NCBI GenBank assembly: GCA_002394185.1
Contig: DGTB01000124.1
Span: 1-23,309, forward strand
Reading direction: 5' to 3'
DNA from: Bacteroidales bacterium UBA4347
GTDB lineage: Bacteria > Bacteroidota > Bacteroidia > Bacteroidales > P3
DNA length: 23,309 nt
Made by a program: the position numbers and the translations under genes. Below the pieces are notes generated by a model. The model worked only from the letters and a program-made list of their open reading frames with translations. It was not told the origin of the DNA and searched no databases. Positions within the stretch are counted from its first letter, which is position 1; the number at the start of each line of letters is the position of its first letter. Positions 6,693 through 14,901 of this stretch are shown here, piece after piece.

Positions 6693-7418
6693 TCAGTTCT
6701 CGTATGCCTCGTGGAGTTCGATTTCGTAGATGAGGGGCGTATACCCGGGGATGGTGCCGGCACCTGTGGGGCCGAAGGCAAGCTGATAGGGGAAGTAGAA
6801 GCGGTAGATGCTGCCGGGGTTCATGAGCTGGAGGCCCTCGATGAGGCCGGGGAACATGGGCTCGCCGACGACATGCAGGATGGGGTCGCGGTGGCCATAG
6901 GTCTGGTCGTAGGGTTCGCCAGAGAGCAGGAGGAAGCTACGATAGTCGAAGAGGATGCGCTGCGCATACTGGACGTTGGGACCAGAGCCCTGCTTGAGGA
7001 CCTCGTAGTAGAAGCCCTGGGGATGGCGTTTGACATTGGGGTTTTCCTTCTCGAGACGTTTGAAATAGGCTTCCTGCTGGGCGTCGACATCCTTCTGGGT
7101 GGCGGTGGCCTGAGCATTAGACTGCATGGCGAACATCGTCATGATGTAAGAGATGGCATCCTTAGTCTCCTCGGGGGTGAGGGGCTGGTCGGTATGGCCG
7201 TCGAGGGCATAACGAGCCGACTGCATAATGAGGTCGGCATCGAGCTGGTTGAAGTAACCCTCGCGGAGGAGGCTGGCGATATTCTGGCCGTAGGCCCAGG
7301 AGAGGGTGTCGGTCTGGGTCTTGAGTTCAGGAGCCTGGGTGAGGCGGTTCACGCTGCCGTTGGAGCCACAGGAGACGAGGGCCAGGGAGCAGGCAACGAT
7401 GAGGATTGTTTTCTTCAT
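6693..7418 (-). CDS. FKBP-type peptidyl-prolyl isomerase lipoprotein
   Basis: A 241-residue lipoprotein that should speed proline cis-trans isomerisation and help folding outside the cytoplasm. The signal peptide ends in LVSC (Cys17), followed by GSNGS. Residues about 35-130 are helical, like the FkpA/Mip dimerisation region (DTLSWAYGQNIAS). The FKBP domain spans about 145-236, with ILFDY, the PYDQT counterpart of FDSS, PGLIEGLQLMNPGS, FPYQLAFG and GTIPGYTPLIYEIEL. The conserved active-site Trp of VIxGW is replaced by Leu (GLIEG), so activity may be lowered or the site specialised. It is the last gene of the minus-strand operon, 11 nt after the secreted C25 peptidase, suggesting a chaperone role for exported proteins (inference). 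It ends at the bidirectional terminator. Confidence 0.92.
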   Translation of the reverse strand: MKKTILIVACSLALVSCGSNGSVNRLTQAPELKTQTDTLSWAYGQNIASLLREGYFNQLDADLIMQSARYALDGHTDQPLTPEETKDAISYIMTMFAMQSNAQATATQKDVDAQQEAYFKRLEKENPNVKRHPQGFYYEVLKQGSGPNVQYAQRILFDYRSFLLLSGEPYDQTYGHRDPILHVVGEPMFPGLIEGLQLMNPGSIYRFYFPYQLAFGPTGAGTIPGYTPLIYEIELHEAYEN

Positions 7419-7429
7419 GACGGAAAGAA

Positions 7430-9784
7430 TTATTTATTTACTATGAGTTTCTGTACGGTGACGTCGCCGGCGGCATAGAGGCGGAGGAGGTAGAGCCCGG
7501 CGTTGAGCTGATGCAGCGGCAGCTGGCAGGTGCCGTCGACAGCGGTCTGCGTGGCGAGGGTGCGGCCCATGAGGTCGAGGAGCTCGACCTGCCGGAGGCC
7601 TTCGGCACTGACGGTGACGGCCGTGGTGGCGGGGTTGGGGCTGACGCTGACGGCAGCTGCGGCGGCGAGGTCGACGCCGACGGAACCCTGGCCATAGGCC
7701 TTGAAGTAGGGTTTGTAGCCTTGGGCGGTGACGGAGAGGCAGGTGGCGGCAAGGTCGGCAGAGGCGGCAATGGGCAGCGTGGCCACGCCGTTCTGGTTGG
7801 CGAAGGCAGCAGCGACGAGGCTGTGGTCGGCAGAGTCGACAAAGGCCACGTAGGCGTAGGGCGGGACGTTGACCGTGACGTTATCGTTATGACGGGCGAC
7901 GGAGGCCGTGAGTTCTTCAGCCGTGCCGAGCCACGGGAGGAGCGAGGGGTCGCCCATGAGCTCGTAGATCTCCCAGTAGTAGAGCTTGGACTGGGAGTCG
8001 CTCAGCTGGGAAGAGCTGGCAGAGTTGACGGACATATTGCCGACATTGAGCATGCTGCCAGTGGTGACGGCATAGGAGGCGATGTCCTCGCCGTGGGTGT
8101 GGAAGAGGCGGTCGTACATGCCGAGTTTGCTGGAGTTATAGGCAAGGGTCATGGCGTTGCGGATGTTATTGCGGATACCGACGGACCAGAAGAAGTCCTC
8201 GTCCCAGTAGGTGGAGTTGGTGGCTCCGAAGTAGGCAACGGCGCCGGCGTTGTTGGCGCGGCGGAGCAGGGACTCGCCGAAGCAGACACCCATGTCGAAC
8301 TTGTTGCTGAGGCAGCAGTTGCCAATCATGATGGAGGGCTTGCCGTTGTTGGACATGTTGTTGACATTGTTGACGGTAAAGGAGGGGATGGACCATTCGT
8401 TCCAGTTGCCGTGGGCGCTATAGTTGATCCAGCCCATGCCGGAGCTATAAAGGTTGCGGAGGGTGGAGGCGACGCCAGAGGCCGAGGAACTGCCGGTGAC
8501 AGTGACACCGGCGGGGTAGCGCGAAGTGTTGTTCTTGTAGTATTTCACCTCGTTGAAGCCATTGTCGGCATTGATGTATAAGGAGGCAATATAGTCCATG
8601 GTGGGGTCGCAGACACGGTAGGCGTTGTCATTGTCGGTGGTGCCGCCACCGTCGATGCCGGAGATGAGAACGGCACGGCCAAGGTAGCTATCGTCGGAGA
8701 AGGCATAGGTCTCGTAGTAGAGGGTCTTGTTGACAATGGAGGCCAGGGTGGTGGTATCAGTGGCGGAGAAGCGACCGGAGTAGCAGTCGGGCAGGTGGTC
8801 GCCGCTGGTCCAGGTGGTGAAGTAAAGGTCGGAGATGTGGTCGTAGCTGACCCACCAGGAAGACGACGTGAGGCGGGTATCGAAGGCGCGGAGGTTGGTG
8901 TGGTCGCCCACGAGGATGAGGAAGGTGGGGGCCGGAGCATCGGGGGTAGCGTCGGTATAGAGGCCTTGGAGGTAGTTGGCGATGGATGTGTTGCTGGACA
9001 GACCGAGGTCGGTGGTGTAAACGAGGTCTACCAGCATGCCCTGCTTGCGCTTCCAGTCGGCGAAACGTTCAAGGCTGTTGCAACGAAGAGCACCCGGGGC
9101 CATGATGACCATGCGCAGGGGCGATACAGTGCTGATGTCCTTGGTGGAGAAGAGGCGGTTGAGCGTCTGTCCGACGGTGAATGCCGGCGAGTAATAACGG
9201 TTGTAGTGGTCGATGGTGCCCTGGACGTCGGCGTTGATATAACGAACTTTGACCGTCGCCATGCGGCAGACGATGGCCTGTCCGGTGACAGGGTTGACGC
9301 GCACGGGGCTGAAGACGAGGTTGGCCACGCGGCGGTCGCGGGCCACGCCCAAGACGTCGACAGAGGCCAGTGGCAGACCCCAGAATTCATTGAGGGCATA
9401 GCGCTTGGAATCGATGACAGGGGCAGGATCCTCACGCTGCGACTTGGAGCGGGAGGGCTGCAGGGGGTAGAGGTCGGTGAGATTGAGGTCGAGGGTGTCA
9501 TAGACGGCATCGGAGACCTCGACCGAGAGCGACTGGCAGAAGGGGATGGTGATGAGGTCGGTCTTCACGGGGAGGGCCGGAGCGCCGTATTCTCCACCAC
9601 TGAGGTAGCCCTCCATGTCGAGCACATTGGTCGTGCGTCCGTCGAAGGTCTTAGGATAGGAACTGATTTGGGGAGTTTCGTAGCGTAGTTCGAGGTAGTC
9701 GAAGCTGTCTGTTGTCACCACCTGGGCTTGTGCAAGGGTGCCGGTGGCAAGGGCAAGAGCCATAAAAACAACAATCTTTTTCAT
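7430..9784 (-). CDS. Gingipain-like C25 cysteine peptidase with T9SS C-terminal domain
   Basis: A 784-residue secreted protease. The signal peptide (ending about GTLAQA, residue 20) is followed by a propeptide-like region (to about 220), the C25 catalytic domain (about 225-615), an Ig-like segment (about 625-700) and a type A type IX secretion sorting domain (about 712-784). The catalytic His458 is in NYSAHGN and the Cys491 in GNCCLSNKF, 33 residues apart, as in gingipain R. LVGDHTN and MGDPSLLPW are further family motifs. The C-terminus has SPNP, VELLDLMGR, LPLHQLNAGLYLLRL and ends KLIVNK. The organism must therefore encode the Por machinery elsewhere. The substrate is unknown; it may be a nutritional or surface protease. 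It starts 3 nt after the pseudouridine synthase stop codon and is followed 11 nt later by the FKBP gene, an unusual place in an otherwise housekeeping operon. Confidence 0.93.
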   Translation of the reverse strand: MKKIVVFMALALATGTLAQAQVVTTDSFDYLELRYETPQISSYPKTFDGRTTNVLDMEGYLSGGEYGAPALPVKTDLITIPFCQSLSVEVSDAVYDTLDLNLTDLYPLQPSRSKSQREDPAPVIDSKRYALNEFWGLPLASVDVLGVARDRRVANLVFSPVRVNPVTGQAIVCRMATVKVRYINADVQGTIDHYNRYYSPAFTVGQTLNRLFSTKDISTVSPLRMVIMAPGALRCNSLERFADWKRKQGMLVDLVYTTDLGLSSNTSIANYLQGLYTDATPDAPAPTFLILVGDHTNLRAFDTRLTSSSWWVSYDHISDLYFTTWTSGDHLPDCYSGRFSATDTTTLASIVNKTLYYETYAFSDDSYLGRAVLISGIDGGGTTDNDNAYRVCDPTMDYIASLYINADNGFNEVKYYKNNTSRYPAGVTVTGSSSASGVASTLRNLYSSGMGWINYSAHGNWNEWSIPSFTVNNVNNMSNNGKPSIMIGNCCLSNKFDMGVCFGESLLRRANNAGAVAYFGATNSTYWDEDFFWSVGIRNNIRNAMTLAYNSSKLGMYDRLFHTHGEDIASYAVTTGSMLNVGNMSVNSASSSQLSDSQSKLYYWEIYELMGDPSLLPWLGTAEELTASVARHNDNVTVNVPPYAYVAFVDSADHSLVAAAFANQNGVATLPIAASADLAATCLSVTAQGYKPYFKAYGQGSVGVDLAAAAAVSVSPNPATTAVTVSAEGLRQVELLDLMGRTLATQTAVDGTCQLPLHQLNAGLYLLRLYAAGDVTVQKLIVNK

Positions 9785-9787
9785 ATA

Positions 9788-10465
9788 TTATTTAATATTA
9801 AACATTTTTTCTATTGAGGGGCACGGGGCGTTGATGACGACGTGCTCGTGGGTGACGGGGTGTTCGAAAGCGATGGAATGCGCATGGAGCGAGATGCTGC
9901 CGTCGTCATTGCTTCGCGGGGCACCGTATTTGAGGTCGCCTTTGATGGGGCATCCGATGTTGGCCAGCTGGCAGCGTATCTGGTGGTGGCGCCCGGTGTG
10001 GAGGTTGATGTCCAGCAGGTGGTAGCCACCGTCGCTGACCGCTATCTCGCGGTATTCCAGCCGGGCAAGCTTGGCGTTGGGGCGAGCCGAGGAGAAGACA
10101 TAACTCTTGTTGCGTTCCTCGTTCTTGACGAGCCAGTTCTCCAACGCTCCGGCAGGCTGCGGAGGGGCGTTCTTGACCACGGCCCAGTAGTGTTTCTCGA
10201 ATTCGCGTGTGCGAACCTTCTCCACCATGCGGGAGAGCGCTTTGGAAGTCTTGGCGAGAAGCACCACGCCGGAGACCGGACGGTCGAGCCGATGGATGAC
10301 ACCACAATAGACATTGCCGGGCTTGTGGTCGCGTTCCTTGATGAACTCCTTCACCAGCTCGGCCAGCGGGGTGTCGCCGGTCTTGTCGCCCTGGGTGATT
10401 TGTCCGGGCAACTTGTTCAGCGCCAGCAAGTGGTTGTCTTCGTATAGAATCTGGTCGGCAATCAT
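9788..10465 (-). CDS. RluA-family rRNA/tRNA pseudouridine synthase
   Basis: A 225-residue enzyme converting specific uridines in rRNA or tRNA to pseudouridine. The RluA motif is HRLDRPVSG with the catalytic Asp61; the second conserved block is NLHTGRHHQIRCQLA, then GCPIKGDLKYG and SLHAHSIAFEHPVT. No N-terminal S4 domain is present, so it belongs to the short RluA/TruC-like forms; the exact target is not predictable. The usual Thr of HRLDxxTSG is Pro here, which I also associate with other Bacteroidota members. The start ATG at 10465 lies 2 nt after the psd stop codon; a longer open frame upstream only overlaps psd. The stop TAA is 3 nt before the C25 peptidase start. Confidence 0.92.
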   Translation of the reverse strand: MIADQILYEDNHLLALNKLPGQITQGDKTGDTPLAELVKEFIKERDHKPGNVYCGVIHRLDRPVSGVVLLAKTSKALSRMVEKVRTREFEKHYWAVVKNAPPQPAGALENWLVKNEERNKSYVFSSARPNAKLARLEYREIAVSDGGYHLLDINLHTGRHHQIRCQLANIGCPIKGDLKYGAPRSNDDGSISLHAHSIAFEHPVTHEHVVINAPCPSIEKMFNIK

Positions 10466-10467
10466 GG

Positions 10468-11127
10468 TCAGACGATTTCGGCGATGGGGCTGATGGCGTT
10501 CCTCACCTTGTCCTGCAGGGCCACGTTGATGGGGAAGTCCAGGGGCAAGAAGAGGTCGACGCGCGAACCAAAGCGGATGAATCCGAGTTCCTGGTTCTGT
10601 TTGACACGCTCGCCCTCCTTGGAGTAGCAGACGATGCGGCGTGCCATCACTCCCGCCACCTGACGGATGAGGATGCGCTTGCCGTTGTCGAGGAGCATGC
10701 CTATCTCGGTGCGCTCGTTGAGGTCGCTGCTCTTGGGATAGGAGGCAACGAAGTAGTTGCCGCGGCGGAACTTGACGTACTCCACCAAGCCGTCGCAGGG
10801 GTAGCGGTTGACATGCACGTCGGTGCCACTCATAAAGATGCTGACCTGCATGCACTCGCCCTTGATATAGGTTTTCTCGTTGACCTGCTCGATGGTGACA
10901 ATGGTGCCGTCGGCAGGCGAGATAATCTCGTTGGGGCTGTCGGCAAAGATGCGGCGGGGGATGCGGAAGAAGGCAACAACCATGAAGCCGAAGATGAGCA
11001 AGGCGGCGACGAAGAGGTAATGGACGACGTTCCACTCCTTGACCAGCAACAAAAGCAACAGCACAATCAGGAAGATGGCCGAGCCGGTAATGAATATTAT
11101 TTTCTTACCTTCGCGATGGATTTTCAT
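10468..11127 (-). CDS. psd: Phosphatidylserine decarboxylase
   Basis: Makes phosphatidylethanolamine from phosphatidylserine at the inner membrane. The 219 residues fit the short archaeal-type Psd. Two hydrophobic N-terminal segments lie at about 10-29 and 34-54, followed by SPADGTIV (70-77), SGTDVHVNRYPCDG (100-113) and RFGSRVD (185-191). The proenzyme should cut itself between Gly187 and Ser188, turning the Ser into the pyruvoyl cofactor and giving beta and short alpha chains. The gene sits 2 nt after cdsA, which makes CDP-diacylglycerol, so two steps of the phosphatidylethanolamine branch are encoded together; phosphatidylserine synthase is not in the window. Confidence 0.95.
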   Translation of the reverse strand: MKIHREGKKIIFITGSAIFLIVLLLLLLVKEWNVVHYLFVAALLIFGFMVVAFFRIPRRIFADSPNEIISPADGTIVTIEQVNEKTYIKGECMQVSIFMSGTDVHVNRYPCDGLVEYVKFRRGNYFVASYPKSSDLNERTEIGMLLDNGKRILIRQVAGVMARRIVCYSKEGERVKQNQELGFIRFGSRVDLFLPLDFPINVALQDKVRNAISPIAEIV

Positions 11128-11129
11128 AT

Positions 11130-11984
11130 TCAGAAGATTATAAGGTTTATGTATGCAAATGCGAACGGCATGATGATGAGCAGGCTGTCGAAACGGTCGA
11201 GGAAACCACCGTGGCCGGGCATGATGTTGCCGCTATCCTTCATTCCGACGGAACGTTTAAGCATGCTCTCCACCAGATCGCCAAGGGTGTCAATCACGCT
11301 GCAGATCAACCCCAGCGCCAACCAATGGTACCAAGCCACGGCAGGCTGGAGCCACGGGCCGACAAAGACGGCCACCAGCACCGTGACCAACACTCCGAAG
11401 GCAGTGCCTTCCCAGGTCTTTCCGGGCGAGTGGCGTTCCCACATCTTGTGTTTGCCGAAGAGCGAGCCACCGATGTAGGCGCCGGAGTCATTGAGCCAGA
11501 CCATCAGCACCAACATCAGCACCACCCGTGCTCCAGCGTCGGGAACCAAGGCAAGCATCAGGCTCAGCGGCAGGCCGATATAGAGTAGCGGAACCATGGA
11601 GTAGGCGGCATCGCGGAAGGGCTGGTCGCTCTGTTTCCACAGCTGCACAATGGCCGAAAGGGCAAAACACATCGGGAACAAGGCGAAAGAACCGAACACC
11701 AAACCGAATCCAAGAAGGGGATTGTCCACCAAGGGAATTACCATCACCAGCAGCATGGCCACCAGCGAGAAAATGTATCCAAGCACACGGCTCGGGCGAG
11801 CGCCCTGGGTCTTCACCATGCGGAAGAACTCGAACGTGCACCCCACGTTGACAAAGAGCAGAAAAGCTCCGAAAAGGGCGAGCCCCAACTGGGGGTTGCC
11901 CAACAGGCGGCCACTCAGCAGCGTGCCGAGGAAAAGCAGCGCGTAGACGACAGCGCTGGCAGTGCGTATCCAGAATGTTTTCAT
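11130..11984 (-). CDS. cdsA: Phosphatidate cytidylyltransferase
   Basis: Forms CDP-diacylglycerol from phosphatidate and CTP, the branch point of phospholipid synthesis. A 284-residue polytopic membrane protein with about seven or eight hydrophobic segments. The diagnostic signature spans residues 242-266 (LKRSVGMKDSGNIMPGHGG, then LDRFDS), preceded by WLNDSGAYIGG and KTWEGT. Its start codon overlaps the ftsH stop as ATGA, and psd follows after 2 nt, so ftsH, cdsA and psd are probably translationally coupled. The length is normal and nothing is missing. Confidence 0.96.
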   Translation of the reverse strand: MKTFWIRTASAVVYALLFLGTLLSGRLLGNPQLGLALFGAFLLFVNVGCTFEFFRMVKTQGARPSRVLGYIFSLVAMLLVMVIPLVDNPLLGFGLVFGSFALFPMCFALSAIVQLWKQSDQPFRDAAYSMVPLLYIGLPLSLMLALVPDAGARVVLMLVLMVWLNDSGAYIGGSLFGKHKMWERHSPGKTWEGTAFGVLVTVLVAVFVGPWLQPAVAWYHWLALGLICSVIDTLGDLVESMLKRSVGMKDSGNIMPGHGGFLDRFDSLLIIMPFAFAYINLIIF

Positions 11985-14029
11985 ATCACTGTGGTATTGG
12001 TGTTCGACTCAGTATAATTGCTCTCGGGCAGCGACGCAGGCTCATCGGGCTTGGGAAGCTCGGGCTGCTCATCCCACGGACGCGGACCATAGATGCGTTC
12101 CAGGTCTTCGCGGAAGAGCACCTCTTTCTCATAGAGCTGGGCGGCCAACTCGTCGAGTTGTTCGCGGTGCGAGGTCAGGAGCTCCTTGGCCCTGCTGTAG
12201 GCCTCTTCCACCATACGGCGCACCTCGCGGTCGATGGTTTCGGCGGTCTTCTCGCTGAAGGGCTTGGTGAGGCCGTAGTCGTTCTGCCCGGTGGAGTCAT
12301 AGAAGCTGATGTTGCCCACCTCGGGGCTCATGCCATAGTAGGTCACCAGGGCCTGGGCCATCTTGGTGGCGCGCTCGATGTCGTTCAAGGCTCCGGTGCT
12401 AATCTTGCCGTAGACAATCTCTTCCGAGGCGCGGCCGGCCATAAGGCTGGTCATCTCGTCGAACATCTGCTCGTAGGTGGTAATCTGACGCTCCTCCGGC
12501 AGATACCAGGCGGCGCCGAGGGCTTTGCCTCGCGGCACTATGGTCACCTTCACCAGAGGGTTGGCCCAACGCAGCAGCCAACTCACCGAGGCGTGTCCGC
12601 TCTCGTGGTAGGCTATGGTGTGCTTCTCCTGGTCGCTGAGGACCTTGGTGCGCTTCTCAAGGCCTCCGACAATACGGTCGACGGCATCGAGGAAGTCCTG
12701 TTTGTCAATCTGTTTCTTATTCTTGCGGGCGGCACAGAGGGCGGCCTCGTTGCAGACGTTGGCGATATCGGCACCGCTGAAACCCGGGGTCTGCTTGGCC
12801 AGGAAGTCACGGTCGACATAGCCTTCCGTACCTTCCTCGTTGTTCAGCTTCAAATTCTTCATGTGGACAGCGAAGATTTCCTTGCGCTCCTCGATGTCGG
12901 GCAGCTCGACGTAGATCTGACGGTCGAAACGGCCGGCACGCATCAGGGCCTTGTCCAGCACGTCGGCACGGTTGGTGGCGGCGAGGACAATGACATTGGT
13001 GGTGCTGGAGAAGCCGTCCATCTCGGTGAGCAACTGGTTCAGCGTGTTCTCGCGCTCGTCGTTGCCACCGGTGAATCCACGACCGCCGCGGGCGCGTCCC
13101 ACAGCGTCAATCTCGTCGATGAAGACGATGCAGGGCGACTTCTTCTTGGCCTCGTCGAACAGGCCACGCACACGCGAGGCGCCGACGCCGACGAACATCT
13201 CCACGAAGTCGGAGCCGCTCATCGAGAAGAAAGGCACGCCTGCCTCGCCGGCCACAGCCTTGGCCAGCAGGGTTTTGCCGGTACCCGGAGGGCCTACCAG
13301 CAACACTCCCTTGGGAATTTTGCCACCCAGTTCAGTATAATGCTTGGGATTCTTCAGGAAGTCCACAACCTCCATCACCTCCTCCTTGGCACCGGCCAGA
13401 CCGGCAACGTCCTTGAAGGTGACATTGACCTGCTTGGTGGCGTCGTACTGCTTGGCACGCGAACCACCGAAGCCGAACATGCCGCCGAGGCCGCCACCAC
13501 CATCACCACCCATCTGCCGACGGGCCATGGCGCTGAAGCCCCAGAACATCAGTATCATCAGCAGCAGAGGGCCGAACCACACCAAAAGGTCGCGCCAGGC
13601 GTTGCTGCGGGTCTCAATCTTGTAGCTGATATGCTCGCCCGTCTTCTCTTCGACGATGGCGAGTTCCTTGTCGAAATGCTCGTAGTTGCCTATATTATAG
13701 GTATACGCGCGCACAGGACCTTCGCCACCAGTGAAATTGCGTGTACGCAGTTCGCCGTAGAGGTCGGGATAGGCCTTGACGGCATCGGGCTTGATTCTGA
13801 TTTCCGCCACTTCCTGATTGACCACCGTGATACTCTCGTAGTCGTGACGCTCGAGCACCTGCGACAGTTTGGCCCACTCGATGGGCATTTTCGACGACTC
13901 GCCACCGCCGAACATGCCGAACAGCAGCGCGAGCATGATGACAATATATATAGTATAAAGCCACTTCGCACCCTTGGGCTTCTTGCCCTGGGGCATCATC
14001 TGGGGGCCTTTCCTGGTCTGCTTTGCCAT
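11981..14029 (-). CDS. ftsH: ATP-dependent zinc metalloprotease FtsH
   Basis: Membrane-anchored AAA protease that degrades damaged and regulatory membrane and cytosolic proteins. The 682 residues show a first membrane helix (about 22-40), a periplasmic FtsH extracellular domain (about 48-140), a second helix (147-163), and the AAA domain with Walker A GPPGTGKT (246-253), Walker B FIDEID (303-308) and the second region of homology ending in RAGRFDR. The M41 protease domain has the zinc motif HESGH (475-479) and the third ligand Asp550 in LNDIERAT. A Gly-rich linker (174-189) precedes the AAA domain, and the C-tail is acidic and Pro/Asn-rich. It follows rsfS by 3 nt and overlaps cdsA by 4 nt. 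In enterobacteria FtsH balances lipid A against phospholipid; a similar role here next to cdsA/psd is only inference. Confidence 0.97.
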   Translation of the reverse strand: MAKQTRKGPQMMPQGKKPKGAKWLYTIYIVIMLALLFGMFGGGESSKMPIEWAKLSQVLERHDYESITVVNQEVAEIRIKPDAVKAYPDLYGELRTRNFTGGEGPVRAYTYNIGNYEHFDKELAIVEEKTGEHISYKIETRSNAWRDLLVWFGPLLLMILMFWGFSAMARRQMGGDGGGGLGGMFGFGGSRAKQYDATKQVNVTFKDVAGLAGAKEEVMEVVDFLKNPKHYTELGGKIPKGVLLVGPPGTGKTLLAKAVAGEAGVPFFSMSGSDFVEMFVGVGASRVRGLFDEAKKKSPCIVFIDEIDAVGRARGGRGFTGGNDERENTLNQLLTEMDGFSSTTNVIVLAATNRADVLDKALMRAGRFDRQIYVELPDIEERKEIFAVHMKNLKLNNEEGTEGYVDRDFLAKQTPGFSGADIANVCNEAALCAARKNKKQIDKQDFLDAVDRIVGGLEKRTKVLSDQEKHTIAYHESGHASVSWLLRWANPLVKVTIVPRGKALGAAWYLPEERQITTYEQMFDEMTSLMAGRASEEIVYGKISTGALNDIERATKMAQALVTYYGMSPEVGNISFYDSTGQNDYGLTKPFSEKTAETIDREVRRMVEEAYSRAKELLTSHREQLDELAAQLYEKEVLFREDLERIYGPRPWDEQPELPKPDEPASLPESNYTESNTNTTVI

Positions 14030-14032
14030 AGT

Positions 14033-14413
14033 CTATTCTTTAGTACTTAACGAAATTTCCTCGCCGTCACTCCACAGCTCGTCCAAGCGATAGAAGGCAC
14101 GCTTCTCCTTCTGAAAAATGTGCACCACCACGTCGAAATAGTCCATCAGAATCCATTCGGCGTTGTTGTAGCCCTCAATCTTGTGGGGGTTGAGGCCTGT
14201 GGCTTTCTTCACCGTCTCGAAGACTGCATCGCTCAGCGCGCTGACATGCGACGGCACATTGCCCGAAGCGATGACAAAATATTCTGCCGGAGCGCCATGC
14301 ACCTTCCTCAGGTCCAGTATACGCACCTCCTCGCCCTTCTTGGCGTCGAGGGCTTGGGCGGCCAGTCGGGCCAGCACCTCCGATTCTTTCTCTTTATTGT
14401 TCATATTATTCAT
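14033..14413 (-). CDS. rsfS: Ribosomal silencing factor RsfS
   Basis: Binds ribosomal protein uL14 and blocks subunit joining in starvation. The 126 residues show the DUF143 pattern: ILDLRKVHGAPAEYFVIASG, HVSALSDAVFETVKK, PHKIEGYNNAEWILMDYFDVVVHIF and FYRLDELWSDG, all conserved. Two ATGs are close, at 14413 and 14404 (MNNMNNKEK); the first is used here because it lies 3 nt after the tsaE stop codon, but the second is equally possible. ftsH follows after 3 nt, the usual rsfS-ftsH order in Bacteroidota. Confidence 0.95.
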   Translation of the reverse strand: MNNMNNKEKESEVLARLAAQALDAKKGEEVRILDLRKVHGAPAEYFVIASGNVPSHVSALSDAVFETVKKATGLNPHKIEGYNNAEWILMDYFDVVVHIFQKEKRAFYRLDELWSDGEEISLSTKE

Positions 14414-14416
14414 TTT

Positions 14417-14869
14417 TCATTTCTCTATCTTTACTGCCACCAGCGTGCGCACCCCGTTGGCCTCCGCAATGTCCACCCGCACATAGCTCTCGGGGAGCAG
14501 TTCTTCCACCTTCTCGGTCCACTCGGTGAAGCAGTAGCAGCCACTGTAGAAGTACTCCTCATACCCCAGGTCGTAGGCCTCGGCCACCGACTTCAGGCGG
14601 TAGAAGTCGAAGTGGTAGACCGGCTCCTGGAACGGCGGCGCACCGGCAACCCTGCCGCGAACCGGCCGACTGTACTCGTTGACGATGGCGAACGTGGGGC
14701 TGCACACCACATCCTCCACTCCCAGCGCTGCGCATATCTCCTTGATCAACGTGGTCTTGCCCACACCCATCGACCCGAAGAATGCAAAAAAGCGGTCGTC
14801 AGGAAAAGTATCCAGCAACTTCCGTGCCACATCGGGCAGCTGTCCTATATTGTCAAACTGTTCTTTCAC
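14417..14869 (-). CDS. tsaE: tRNA t6A biosynthesis ATPase TsaE
   Basis: ATPase needed with TsaB, TsaC/Sua5 and TsaD to make N6-threonylcarbamoyladenosine at tRNA position 37. The 150 residues show Walker A GSMGVGKT (32-39), CSPTFAIVNEY (56-66), HFDFYRL (86-92), LGYEEYF and TEWTEK. The loop between NEY and PVYHFDFYR (about 67-81, including GRVAGAPP) is roughly ten residues longer than I expect for the family. The start is GTG at 14869, because no in-frame ATG fits the family N-terminus; this GTG lies inside the last unit (GAGTGTG) of a heptamer array that fills the spacer after the DUF4293 gene. The AAGAG of the repeat sits just upstream and might act as a weak ribosome site. Confidence 0.93.
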   Translation of the reverse strand: MKEQFDNIGQLPDVARKLLDTFPDDRFFAFFGSMGVGKTTLIKEICAALGVEDVVCSPTFAIVNEYSRPVRGRVAGAPPFQEPVYHFDFYRLKSVAEAYDLGYEEYFYSGCYCFTEWTEKVEELLPESYVRVDIAEANGVRTLVAVKIEK

Positions 14870-14894
14870 ACTCTTAACTCTTAACTCTTAACTC
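14867..14894 (-). repeat. GAGTKAW heptamer array forming the tsaE start
   Basis: On the minus strand GAGTTAA occurs three times (14894-14874), followed by GAGTGTG (14873-14867), which contains the GTG start codon of tsaE. Just upstream, GAGTGTT (14903-14897) begins inside the TGA stop codon of the DUF4293 gene. Almost the whole junction between the two genes is thus repeat-derived. Confidence 0.88.
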
Positions 14895-14901
14895 CCAACA
14901 C

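Noticed and set aside
11975..14050. A 691-codon plus-strand open frame antisense to ftsH
   Set aside because: FtsH on the minus strand has every motif expected; the antisense product has no family features and is a mirror of codon bias.
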